Of a stretch of 64,000 bases of DNA, positions 43,030-56,710 are shown one piece after another (within the stretch, counting starts at the first letter, position 1; every line of letters starts with the position of its first letter). Origin of the DNA: Gracilariopsis chorda (Eukaryota; Rhodophyta; Florideophyceae; Gracilariales; Gracilariaceae); contig NBIV01000236.1 of NCBI GenBank assembly GCA_003194525.1, forward strand, positions 62,001 through 126,000, in the 5' to 3' direction. A model generated the notes under the pieces. That model did no database searches and was not told the DNA's origin. It worked only from the letters and a program-made list of their open reading frames with translations. Both the position numbers and the translations under genes were made by a program.

Positions 43030-45838
43030 CTCTGATACTGCTTCTGAAAATGACGAACAACTCGTGGTTGCTCTAACAGAAAAGAACCATGGCGAGACTC
43101 CCGAAATGATCCCGCAATTGGACATCACTACCGATGAGCAGCACGAGAAGTTACTCTTTTCAAAACTCTCGCACATTTCAGAGGATGAAAGACACGACTT
43201 GGTTTCTTGTCTGAAGGACTCGAATGTAATCGCTTGGTCATTGAAAGACTTACGCCCAGCCGATGTGCCTGTTTCTCACTCTTTCGAGTTGACAGTTGAC
43301 AAACCAATCTACTTCAGAGCCAGGAGGATGTCGCCGAAGCACAACGAGTTCGTACGCAAGGAGATTGATCTTCTTCTCGAAGCTGGTATCATTACCCCTT
43401 CAGCCTCTGCTTGGTCGTTTCCAATTGTCATTGCCTCGAAGAAAGATGGAAGCGCAAGGTTTTGTGTCGGTTACAGAGAGCTGAACAGAGTCATGAAAGC
43501 TGACCGCTGGCCTTTGCCACGCATGGAAGAGATCTTTGACGAACTTGGAGGTTGCTGTGTCTTCACTACGCTCGACCTGTTCTCTGGATACTGGCAAGTC
43601 AAGATGTCTGAGGATTGCAAAGAGATGACGACCTTTGTGTGCAGATACGGAACTTTCATGTTCGAAGTCATGCTATTTGGTCTCATGAATGCCCCTTCCA
43701 CCTTTCAACGGATGATGGATCATGTGCTAAGAGGACTTCCATTCGTTCGGGTTTACATTGATGACGTTGTCATATTCTCAAGAAGCCTCAGAGAGCACGT
43801 GATTCACTTGAAGGCTGTGATTGGTCGGATTGCGAAGCATGGATTGAAGCTCAAACTGTCCAAATGTTTCTTTGCACTATCGGAGGTGTCTCTTCTAGGC
43901 CATGTCATCAACGGAGATGGAGTGCACGTGGACCAGGAGAAGATTGCTAAGATCCAGGATGCCCCAATTCCTGCCACCACTACGGAACTACGATCTTTCC
44001 TGGGACTAGCCGGATACTATCGAAGGTTCATCAGAAACTTTGCTGAGACCTCCGCCGTGCTTCACAGTGCTACCTCGGGGAATAAGAAGCTGAGTTGGAC
44101 CGGAGAGATGCTAGAAGCTTTCCACGGTCTGAAGAAAAAGATGACTGAGCCTCCGGTACTTTCATTTCCAAACTTCGAGCAGCCTTTCATTGTGGAAACG
44201 GACGCCTCTAGTGTTTCACTCGGCGCAGTTCTCTCTCAGAAAAAGGAAGATGGGAAGATACATCCTCTGCAGTTTGCCAGTCGTACTATGACCGCTGCGG
44301 AAAAGAACTACTCGGCATGTGAAAGAGAAGCATTGGCAGTTATCTTTGCTCTCAAGAAGTTCAGATTGTATCTACTCTCGTCTGTTCCATTCAAGGTAAT
44401 CACGGACCATATGGCTTTACGATATGCATTTCAGAAGCGCGATATACATGGACGCTTAGCTCGCTGGCTAGACTTTCTGGCCGAGTATGACTTTGAAATA
44501 GTGTATCGCGCAGGCAAGGAGAATGGCGCAGCAGATTATCTGTCAAGGATAGTTCACGGAGACGAGGTCGAGCCGTTAAAAGATGAAGGCGACCTTGCTT
44601 GTATGGCTGTTGAGCCTGACGACTTCTCCGGTCTTGAACCATACTACGCAAACATTGCGCGCTTCTTGTGTGGTCTGCCTACAGATGAGACTGATGCACG
44701 TCTCCGCCAAGCAATCCCACGAAATGCGAAGAAATTCCTGGTCTGGGAAGGAAAATTGTTCAGAAGGATGCCAAACGCACTGCGAGTTGTTCCTGTTATT
44801 GGTCGGCGACAGATCATTTTCAAGTCATTTCATGATGAGATTGGACACTGGGATTTGAAGACTACAAGGAAGTTCATCACTGAGAGATACTGGTGGCCCA
44901 CTATGCATGAAGATATCGGCAACTACGTCAAGAGTTGTGACGAATGCCAGAGACTCGCACCACTACCAAGGTATTACAGCAACCTTCGGACTCCCATTTC
45001 CTCTCTCTTTGACGTCTTGTCGATTGATTTTGCAGGTCCTCTTCCGACTACCGAATCCGGAAACCGTTTCATTCTGGTTTGTGTTGAGCATTTGACTGGT
45101 TGGCCACTTGCGTAGCGAAAATGGTCTACGTCACAAGAGGTCATAGACTTCGTGAGAAAAGAGATCATTGCCGTGTTTGGTTTCCCTCGTATCGTGGTGT
45201 CGGACAATGCTACATGCTTCACTTCTAAGTCGCTCGTCTCATTCATGGAGGACCATGGTATCAAATGGAAAACGGTCTTGGCGTACGCCCCCATGTCCAA
45301 TGGCCGAGCTGAAAGGATGGTTGGTACTCTGAAAAGAGCAATAGGAAAGAAAGCTCTGGATAATCGTTCAAGTTGGGACGAACACCTGCCTTCGGTTCTG
45401 TACGGATACCGGCGCAGACATCTTGCCAGTGGGATCTCTCCGTTCGAGTTGCTTTACGGCGTGAAACCACGTATGACCTCCGATGAAGGTGGTGCCGTGG
45501 CACGAGTTGGGTACTTCTCCGACCGGTTCCGCTCAGTGGAGCTGCTCGCATCAAGGAATCATAGAGCTAAACGTTCTGCTCTGAGGCCTTTGAAGGAAGT
45601 CGATGCAGTCTCCATTACGAAGTTTGAAGTCGGTGATCTGGTCCTTGTGGCTCGTGGAAAGGCCCTGAACACTACCGTGAAATGGCCTGCTTTTTCCTCT
45701 AAGTACTTTGGCCCATGTCGTGTGGTGAGGGCTCACCATCCAAGGTACACGTTGGTTTCTCCACACAACCGGTACACTCGCCATGGAATACACGCCCGTC
45801 GTTTGAAGAAGTATATTGCGCGCCCGATGGAAGGTTAG
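43030..45838 (+). pseudogene. reverse transcriptase to integrase part of family A copy 2 (3' half)
   Basis: Resumes the copy 2 gag-pol frame. Reverse transcriptase has YIDDVVIFS, but FCVDYRELN has become FCVGYRELN and VMPFGL has become VMLFGL. RNase H and integrase zinc domain are present. Near 45112 two small deletions (1 and 2 bases relative to copy 1) keep the frame but create a TAG (WPLA-stop). The rest of integrase (VSDNATCF, GRAERMVGTL) is open to 45838. Copy 2 is therefore disabled by this stop, by the nested insertion and by missense changes. Confidence 0.95.
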
Positions 45839-45882
45839 GTTTTCAGGTTGCCGCGGCGTGGCAACCCTTGAGGTTGGGGTTG

Positions 45883-46945
45883 TGTCGGTCGCTAATGTTG
45901 CGGAATGTGCCAGACATTGCTGGAACACACGTGTAGAATGTTCCAGTATTGTCTAGCACATTGCACGCTTTGTTGGCCCAGCAAAGACTACAGTATTTTA
46001 GTGATGCTGGCGCAAATTGTCGCTTTATTATTGGTTATTGTGCAGCTCCAGAGGTCTCTAGAGGCCAATGGAGTAACCTAGACGCACACATGAGTAACTA
46101 GCAAGTAGAAATGCGTATTTGGCTCGTTCGTAGTGCCTCTAAACACTATAGAAAGAGGTTCTGAGCTTCGGACTTCGGTCTGAACTCACCTCAACAATCG
46201 ACCAACATCTAAGCCCCACCCCCTATCAACCTTCAGCCACTTCAACTATCATCACCAACCAGTGAGGCGTTCGCCGCTGGATAAATGGCTTCTAGTGAGG
46301 CGTGTGCCGCTAGTTGTCCAATAGGGTGGGGAAGTACCGTCGCTAAGACCGGTTGAAGCGCCTTAGGCGTGGACGGGAGACGGGTAGTGTGTACCAAAGG
46401 TGTTTCTGTCGTCTGTGAGCCACACCGGAGTTTTGCTCGGATAACGGTGTCAGTCGAAAGAACTGGTGATTTCCGGACGGAAGTACTTGACGGGAAGCTA
46501 TCCGCAGGCGACGTGCCGTGCAACCTTTCCTGCAAAGGGCCAGCTTGGGTATAGAGTGAAAGCATATCCCGCTGTTAGTAGCTCTCCTCGGGAAGCCCTG
46601 TAAGGATTGTATGCGCCTGCTTCTGGTTAGTGCAGAGGTAGGTAGGCTGCAGAATCCACTTCACATCCGGATTGTCTGACCGGAAGCCGAGGGTCTGACC
46701 CTTAGTGATCCTTGACATAATTCTTGGGTTGCGCGCCGTTTCAACAAAGAAGTTAAGAAGTTTTATTTGGGGATTGAGCCTCTTGCTCTCCCTAGTGTTG
46801 TTTTATTTCATCGAGTGGGTTTAGTTCTTTTGATCCCACTGTTTTCAACTTGTTTTGGGGCTTTTAGCTACGAAGAGCACCCTTTTGGCTTTTATTATTA
46901 CAACTTTTTGGCCCCCTGCGTCACCGTCTCGTGATGGCGCCCACA
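45883..46945 (+). repeat. 3' LTR of family A copy 2
   Basis: 1063 bases. It ends GGCGCCCACA and is followed by TGGTC (46946-46950), the reverse complement of the GACCA next to copy 1. The antisense 107-codon frame (46242-46565) is intact. Confidence 0.95.
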
Positions 46946-47122
46946 TGGTCCATTGTCCACGATTTTGGGGTCGCTCTTTGAGCGACCCCACGGAAGAGAC
47001 ACTTCGGAATCTTTCTACCAGATTTGTTTTTAAAATTTCGCTCATTAAACATGAATTATTTTTAATTCTTTTCCCGGCGCAGTGCCAAAAACCCATGTCC
47101 ATGTCCATATGTAGAAAGGGCC
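46946..47122. mobile_element. larger part of the 214-base MITE, with a perfect internal hairpin
   Basis: The right terminal repeat is 47096-47122, followed by TAA (47123-47125). The other end is at 19515-19551 after the inversion. Inside is a perfect palindrome, GGGGTCGCTC-TTT-GAGCGACCCC (46967-46989). No coding capacity. Confidence 0.75.
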
Positions 47123-47380
47123 TAAGTGTCCGGCCAGACACTGATGCGAGCGTGTCCAGCGATACTTGTAGACATAGTGAGCTCCCACAATGACAACGAG
47201 CTGTCCGCACGTACTGCTCAAAGAGGAGCGGCCAATGAGGCGGCGCGTTATGCCATTACGGAGCATCGCACACAACTTGAGAGAGGTGACGTTAGTTAAC
47301 TTTGACAGATAATAACGCCCCAGCCATTGTCATCGCCATTGCCGCCGCGCCCCTCCACGCCAACCCACCCTCACCGCACC

Positions 47381-49207
47381 ATGCACCGCTCTCCGCCGCC
47401 TCCTCCCTCCACCGCGCCGTCAACCAGCACCGGCAGCAAGCCCAACGACTCCGCGCAAAGCGCCCACCATCATCAAGCCCACCACATCGAAGAGTTCGGC
47501 CAAGTGCACAATGTGCAACATCGCGACGCCGATTCGCAGCATAGCGATGCTGCCCCGCCGCCATTGCGCTCCCGCGACGCGCTCACCCGCAGAAACCTTG
47601 GCAGAAAGGTGTTGGCTGCTCTCTTCGAACGCAGGCATCTCCAACAGTACTACGCGTCCGAAGTGCTGTACCGCACCGCGCAGAGAAGAACGGTGGCGCC
47701 GGATGAGTTGTTTCTGGACCTTGTGTTGGTCGGTGGAATCGCCGCATTGGGGCACGAACTGCGCGAGAACTTCCACTCCTGGAAGGACGTGGAGAAGTTT
47801 TTCTTGCTGTTTGCCGCAATCTACAGCAGCTGGCGCACCGTCATTCTGTTGTGGAACTTGTGGGGAATCAAGAAGGACCTGTTCGAAAAGCTTGTCATTT
47901 ACGCCGTGTTTACGTGCTTGATTGGCATTGCGTTGGGTGCACATGGCGCGTTTCAAGATGGCATTCGCCCGTACGTGGCCGTTTGTTCCTTCTTGGCTAC
48001 GGCGCTGCCGGCGTGTGTGCAGTTTTATTGGGGCAGTCGCGAACCACTGATGAAAAACAGCAACAACATTGTGAATCAGCTCACACTCATATCGGGCACC
48101 AGTATTGCCATCTCGCTACCGTATCTGGCGGCGGCGTTTGTGCGCTCGGAACGAGCGACGAGGATTTTGTATTGGATTCCACTGGGTTTGCAGTTTGTGG
48201 CCATCTTCTTCACGGGCAGTGTGTACCGCTTTCTACACCGCAATAGACCGGGGTCCACTCGGCTGGCTGTGGCCATTGAGCTCATGGTGGAGAAGTATGA
48301 GGTGTTGACGATGATCGTTTTGGGCGAGTCGGTGCTGGGCATTCTGTTCGAGGCGGGCAAGTTTTTAACCAAGGAAGGCGCTCAATTGGACAGATTGTAC
48401 GGCGTTGCGGCGGCATCAACGGCGATGTTGTACTGCTTGCAGACGCTTTATGTGAATGTGGACGGGTGTATCGTGAAGGGCGGGCAGCACGCAATTCGGT
48501 ACAAGGTGGTGTTTGGAATTGTGTGGAGCCAGCTGCACACGTTGTACCACATGGCGTTGATCCTGTTTGCAACGGGGCTGGGAATCTCGATTCACGACGT
48601 GATGCTGCCGTCTGAAAAGAGCGAGAGTGCGCGCTGGGCCGTTGTGGTTGTGATGAGGGCTGCGACGGGTGGCAAGGGGGCGGTGGCGCCTGGCTTCGGC
48701 GACAAGGAACGGTGGCTGTTCTCCGTGGGGTGGGGAATGTCGATGATAATGTCGGCGGCCATGGGGGTGCTGCACTACGGCGGGCCGCGGGCGGCGTCGC
48801 GTCGGTACAGGGTGGCCACCCGGGTGGTGGTTGCGACGGGCGTCATGGTGGGGCTGCCGTTCACGCGGCTGAGGGCGGACGTGTACCTGGGCGTGCACAC
48901 GGCGGTGGTGGTGTTGCTGACGGTGGCGGAGTTCATTCTGGCGCACATGGACCGGATGGGGTTCTTCCGCTCGGAGGGCAGCTCGAAGGCATCCAGCGGG
49001 TGGGGGGTGTCGTTTGACGACGGGGAGGGCGGGGAGTCGGCGGACGCGCCGAGCCGCCCGGAGGAGGTGCAGCTGCAGGGCGGCGGCGACATGCCGGAGG
49101 AGCTGTCGCTGGCGCTGCGGCGGCGCCTGTGCAGGGGCCACTGCAGCCGGCTGGTGGCGGTGCGGCGCGCCGTGAGCGGCGGTGACGGCGGTGACGCCGC
49201 CGTGTGA
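47381..49207 (+). CDS. LtrA-family multi-pass membrane protein
   Basis: 608 residues from the ATG at 47381 (MHRSPPPPPSTA), single exon. A disordered His/Gln/Pro-rich N-terminus of about 90 residues is followed by the LtrA (low temperature requirement A, PF06772-type) core. Its signature segments are LFLDLVLVGGIAALGHEL and EVLTMIVLGESVLGILFEAG, among about a dozen hydrophobic spans. The C-terminal 80 residues are Gly/Glu-rich and cytosolic-looking. LtrA proteins were first linked to cold growth in Listeria; biochemical function is unknown and transport or redox roles are unproven. It is followed on the same strand, 119 bases on, by a divergent paralogue, so the pair likely arose by tandem duplication. 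GC is very high in its 3' third. Confidence 0.85.
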   Translation: MHRSPPPPPSTAPSTSTGSKPNDSAQSAHHHQAHHIEEFGQVHNVQHRDADSQHSDAAPPPLRSRDALTRRNLGRKVLAALFERRHLQQYYASEVLYRTAQRRTVAPDELFLDLVLVGGIAALGHELRENFHSWKDVEKFFLLFAAIYSSWRTVILLWNLWGIKKDLFEKLVIYAVFTCLIGIALGAHGAFQDGIRPYVAVCSFLATALPACVQFYWGSREPLMKNSNNIVNQLTLISGTSIAISLPYLAAAFVRSERATRILYWIPLGLQFVAIFFTGSVYRFLHRNRPGSTRLAVAIELMVEKYEVLTMIVLGESVLGILFEAGKFLTKEGAQLDRLYGVAAASTAMLYCLQTLYVNVDGCIVKGGQHAIRYKVVFGIVWSQLHTLYHMALILFATGLGISIHDVMLPSEKSESARWAVVVVMRAATGGKGAVAPGFGDKERWLFSVGWGMSMIMSAAMGVLHYGGPRAASRRYRVATRVVVATGVMVGLPFTRLRADVYLGVHTAVVVLLTVAEFILAHMDRMGFFRSEGSSKASSGWGVSFDDGEGGESADAPSRPEEVQLQGGGDMPEELSLALRRRLCRGHCSRLVAVRRAVSGGDGGDAAV

Positions 49208-49326
49208 CGCCGCCGCGTGACGCCGCCGTGACGGTGCGCGCGTTGCGTTTCGCCTCGGCGCGTCATGTGGTGTGGATAAGTTAGGTCAACGGTACCCTTC
49301 GTAGATGAAGCTAACTTTAGTGGCGG

Positions 49327-51202
49327 ATGAGCACCGCGCGCCCTGCCTGCCAGCGCCCCCGTCGCGCCATCGCCCCGCCCATGACGCAACAAGACGAACC
49401 GTCCGCAAAGACGGCGCCGCCCGCGCCGCCCGCCCCAAAGATCACCGTCGTCGAAACTGCCCTCGGCGCCACCGCCTCCCCCACCCTCGCCCCGCTCCAC
49501 CCCCCCGAACCGTCGTCCGCCCCCGCCCCCAAGACCAAGTCGCTCGCGTCCGTGCTGTGCCAGCGTCGCTGGCTCATGCGTTACTTCTACCGCGGTTTGG
49601 ATTTCGTCGCTCAACCGTCCACTAAAATCTCCTCCGACGATGCCTTTCACATCCTCCTCATCACCCTCTCTCAGCTTGCCACCTTTCTCCCGCTTCGAAT
49701 CGCCCCACTCACCTTCTCCTCCGTCCACACCGCGCTGCTGCTCTTCTGGCCGCTCGGAACCTTTGCCAGGATCCACCTTACCTTGCACACCTTGTGGCCG
49801 TCTCCGAACGACGGCCTGCATCTCTTCTACACCTCCTTCATTGCCCTTTTCACCCTCACCTTCTCCCTCACCGCCCCCACCGCCTTCACCACCACCCGCG
49901 TCATAACCGCCGTTTCGGCCTTTCTCATCATCGTGCTCCCCTCGCTGCTGCTCCTGCTCTACGCCTGGCGCGAGCCGCTTCTCAAAGACGTCTCCAATCG
50001 CGCCAACCAGATCGTGCTTTACGCCCTCATCCACGCCTTCGTGTCCACCCCCTATCTCGCTACCATATTCGTCTCCCCCTTGTCAGGCGTCAAAGCGCTC
50101 TACTGGGCCGCCTTCGCCGCCTCCCTCTTCGCTCACATCGCCCCGCACGCCCTTTTCTTCTGGATGCATCGCGGCAACAAAAGGGAACAAACCCACATCC
50201 CACCACGCCTCACCTATAATCAACACGGATACGGTATGCTTTCACTCACTTGCTTCGCCGCCGCCTGTATGTTACTGCTTATTCACGGTATAGGTATGTA
50301 CACTTTTCCCATCCTATTCACCCCTTCATATTGTCTCCGTCCCTCGCTATTCTCTAACCGATCCCCCCTCTCACAAAGACCTAACACAACAACTGTCGAA
50401 AAACACAACCCACATGTATGCTGTTGCCGTTCTGGCTTTTCTCTCGCTGCTCTCCCTTCATAATATTCATTTGCTCGACATTTCACCCGTACCTACACCG
50501 CTTCCCACCTCATTTGCAGCTATAACGAGCACCTTTCTCTTCGCTCCGCTTCACTTTTTCGTCTTTCTGCTTTCCGTCTCCTACGCAAAGCTCATGACCG
50601 TAGCATCTGATCCCACTTCCGACCTCACGTTTTCGCTCCGCAAGCTCGTTTCCGTGTCGTGGACTGCCGCCATTATCATCACCACTGTTCTCGCCGCTTT
50701 ACAAACCCGCCTCCGAGACATCAGTCGCATCATTCGTCTCTCAGTGCGACTCATCATTGCCGTCATCCTCGGCGCCGCCATGCCCTTTTCCGACATGTCT
50801 GTCATCGTCTTTATTCTCGTCTTCACTTTGATCCTCATCGTCATCACCATAATCGACTTTGTACTAGCGCGCTATGAATCGCACAGTATTGCCCCGTTTG
50901 TCACAAATGGTCAACAGTTCACCACGTTTCGACCTTACGAAGAACCGCTCCCGCAAATCAGACTTGAGCCGGACGCGGATGTTTCTGACCTTATTCGAGA
51001 ACTTGAATCGAAGACCGATGGACGAGTCCGTCCTCATTTGGACGCGTTCAGACAGCGCCTTCTGGCAAATAAGGATATCAGGCTCATGCCTGTCGCAACT
51101 CTGCAAGATACTTTGGCGGATGCTTCTTCCTCAGTGCGAGATGCAACACGTCAGGTGTCGGAATCGGACTCCAGACATGACGCAGTTATAGTTGTATGTT
51201 GA
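49327..51202 (+). CDS. second, divergent LtrA-like membrane protein, one intron
   Basis: Join 49327-50293 and 50379-51202 gives 596 residues. The intron (50294-50378, 85 bases) has GTATGT and CACAAAG borders; without it the frame ends early. The protein has a Pro/Ala-rich N-terminus and about a dozen hydrophobic spans. It shares with the upstream gene the order of spans and a local match (YAWREPLLKDVSNRANQIVL against YWGSREPLMKNSNNIVNQLT, then STPYLAT against SLPYLAA). The acidic LFLDLV and GESVLGI motifs of typical LtrA are lost (DAFHILLITL instead). The C-terminal 90 residues are hydrophilic. It may be a functionally divergent partner. The paralogue call rests on synteny and the local match. 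Confidence 0.65.
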
Positions 51203-51410
51203 TACAGTATATCACCCCCTCCACAGCTAGTAACACTCTTAACTCGGAGAGCAACGCGCTGTGATACTTTTTAAGTTAACCGCACACTTTTCCACGTCTT
51301 ATTGTCAAGCCTGTTGTATTGTTCACATCTATTAAAAAATCATCTGTTGACTTACATCCTTCGTACAAAACTTGAAACTGTTCCACGAGTGCTAAAGGCG
51401 AGACGGCAAG

Positions 51411-51683
51411 TTGCAAAATAAGGGTCGCATCTTCGAAGACGTCCAAAGGGCGGTAGAACACGTACACTCGCTTGGGTTTGTACGCAACGATGTACGGCCG
51501 AGCAATGTCATGATCGATGACAATGGGTCGGGAATTCTCATCGATTTTGATGCCACATACCGCATCGGGGAAACCCTTGGGCCCAAAAGAGGCTTGTTCG
51601 CAAGTTCTACAGCAAAAGTTGCTAGCATCGAGAATCATATGATCGGGTTAGCAAAGTTGCGCGAGTACATTGAGAAACTTTGA
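51411..51683 (+). pseudogene. C-lobe fragment of a protein kinase
   Basis: About 90 codons with the order of a kinase C-lobe: VQRAVEHVHSLGFVRNDVRP, SNVMIDDNG, ILIDFDATYRIGETLG, then ENHMIGLAKLREYI. The catalytic-loop aspartate is present (RND in place of HRD or HGD) with SN following, while the DFG position reads DFD. There is no N-lobe, no ATG and a stop just upstream. Probably a relic. The minus strand is also open here but shows no family pattern. Confidence 0.5.
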
Positions 51684-55018
<3,335 letters not shown>

Positions 55019-55217
55019 TAAATGGCTTTGATAAGCTATGAGTCAAGCATGACGACAGACGCTCGACAATCAACAGTCCCTCGCAGTTGTCTTTAGTACC
55101 GTTTTGTGGACCAAAGTTGCTTCACCCGTGGTCCCCATGATATCATGCATGTGAATGAAATAATACCTGAACAGACCATGAGTACACCATTTCGTCAATC
55201 ATCGCGAATTAACATGT

Positions 55218-56310
55218 TCACGTCAAATCCGGATCATCGGCCCAAAGCATTTTTTCTTTGACTTTGGTTGCATATGCATATACCAGTTTCTTTGGTACAT
55301 CACACGCAGCGGACACAGCTCGGGCCACCGTACTAACTGGAATCCCATCCTTAATAAGGCTCTCGACGAGAGAAGGAATCTCGACGGGTGCGGTTGGATA
55401 CGTAATAAGATCATGGTCTACAAGAGGTTGAACTGGGATGGGAGCCAAGACAATAGTGAACTCACCCCTCGGTTTTGCGGTTTGCGTTCTGTAGAATTCG
55501 TAAGCATCAGAAATAGTATCAAACCTGAGAAACTCTTCGTACTTTTTCGTCATCTCCCTTGCCAGGCAGCACGACCTACCATTCCCCTCCGCTTGTTGTA
55601 AAGCCTTCAAAGTAGACAGCAAGCGGTGCGGCGCTTCGTACAAGACGACTGTGGATTTAATAGCTGCAACATGTTCAATGGCTTTTCGTCGCGACTCGCC
55701 GACCCGCGGAAGGAATCCCACAAAAGTAAAACTTGGGGTTGGCATTGCACTTGCTATCAGCGCAGACACAGCTGCGCAGGGTCCTGGTAGAGGGACAACT
55801 TTGAGGCCAGCTGCCACGACGGCCTCAACTACCTGCGCGCCGGGATCCGATACACACGGCGTGCCTGCGTCTGATACGAGCGCCACATTACGCCCGCGTT
55901 CTAGATGTGATAGCAATGTCGGTATGCGTGAGCGCCAGTTGTGCTCATGACAGGAGAGAACAAGTTGATGGGAAGGACGTTTTAGCGGGCGCAGCAGTGC
56001 TCGGGCGTTCCGCGTATCCTACTATCGTTAGCATGTCATCATCGCGGTGCATATGCCGCATTAACAAAAAATGGAACGGGAAGCTTACTTCTGCGGCAAT
56101 GACATCAACTGCACTCAGTACATCGACAGCGCGTAGGGTGATATCGCGGGAATTTCCAATTGGGGTAGGTACTAAGTACAGAGATCCGGGCTTTGATGGA
56201 TCAACTGCGGGCGGAGCTTTGTCGGCAGTGCTGCATACGAGGCGATGGGAAGAGGAACGGCATGGCGGGAGACGAAGTAGAATGCGAGGGGCAAAGCCTA
56301 GCGGCCGCAT
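55218..56310 (-). CDS. rsmI: RsmI-type 16S rRNA (C1402 2'-O) methyltransferase, organelle-targeted, apparently frameshifted
   Basis: Exon 1 is 56310-56089, a 70-base intron (GTAAGC...TAGTAG, with CTAAC) follows, and exon 2 runs from 56018 to 55218. The start [20 protein letters not shown] looks like an organellar transit peptide. The SAM-methyltransferase fold begins [18 protein letters not shown] and crosses the intron as [16 protein letters not shown]. Later motifs: [37 protein letters not shown] and [20 protein letters not shown]. RsmI methylates C1402 of bacterial-type small-subunit rRNA, so a plastid or mitochondrial target is expected. Near 55949-55952 two bases appear to be missing: LVLLS runs into a TGA, while the next frame gives [19 protein letters not shown]. 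The gene is therefore either a recent pseudogene or contains a sequence error. Confidence 0.85.
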
Positions 56311-56710
56311 GGTTTTGTTGAAGGGGTTTGCCGTGATATGCCGTTGTGGAGATCATGAACACGAAGCGCGGGAAAAGACGACATGTATCTAGGACACGAG
56401 ACGCGTGGCAAGGGTTGGCGGTCACGTGACCATCAGAGGCCTTCTGCCCTTCGTACAGTAGCAATGAAGTTAACTGCCAGACTGGATCAAATGCCGCGCG
56501 GACTGCAAGTCATCTGTTTTGAACGTTGCTCTTCTTGCCCCAATTGCTCTTCATTGCAAACGATGATATCGAACATTTTTATTCCGGAAGCTCTGGAGGG
56601 AAATAAGAACCCTGAGGCGACTTGAATATCACGTAACTCCGCAGCACTATCAACGCCTCTGCCCGTAGCGTGATCATAAACGTATCTTCAATCCTTGCAA
56701 AGCACGGAAA
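56311..56710. promoter_or_regulatory. divergent upstream region of rsmI and PKR1-like genes
   Basis: 400 bases between two genes transcribed away from each other. No specific element can be pointed to; no long open frame. Confidence 0.3.

Larger units (their letters stand above)
29963..46945 (+). mobile_element. Ty3/gypsy LTR retrotransposon, family A copy 2, split by a nested element
   Basis: LTRs at 29963-31026 (1064 bases) and 45883-46945 (1063 bases). Removing the nested family B element (32787-43024 plus one copy of ATTGA) leaves about 6.74 kb, the same length as copy 1. Flanks are ATATC on the left and TGGTC on the right. They do not match each other but pair with those of copy 1. The body is nearly identical to copy 1, with its own set of disabling changes. 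Confidence 0.95.

Noticed and set aside
47327..47380. Longer LtrA-like start upstream of 47381
   Set aside because: The upstream part is open but has no ATG; the first ATG in frame is at 47381.
48775..50034. 419-codon minus-strand open frame across the LtrA-like pair
   Set aside because: It is antisense to two membrane-protein genes in very GC-rich DNA, has repetitive Gly/Glu/Arg composition and no family pattern; the plus-strand genes explain the open frame.
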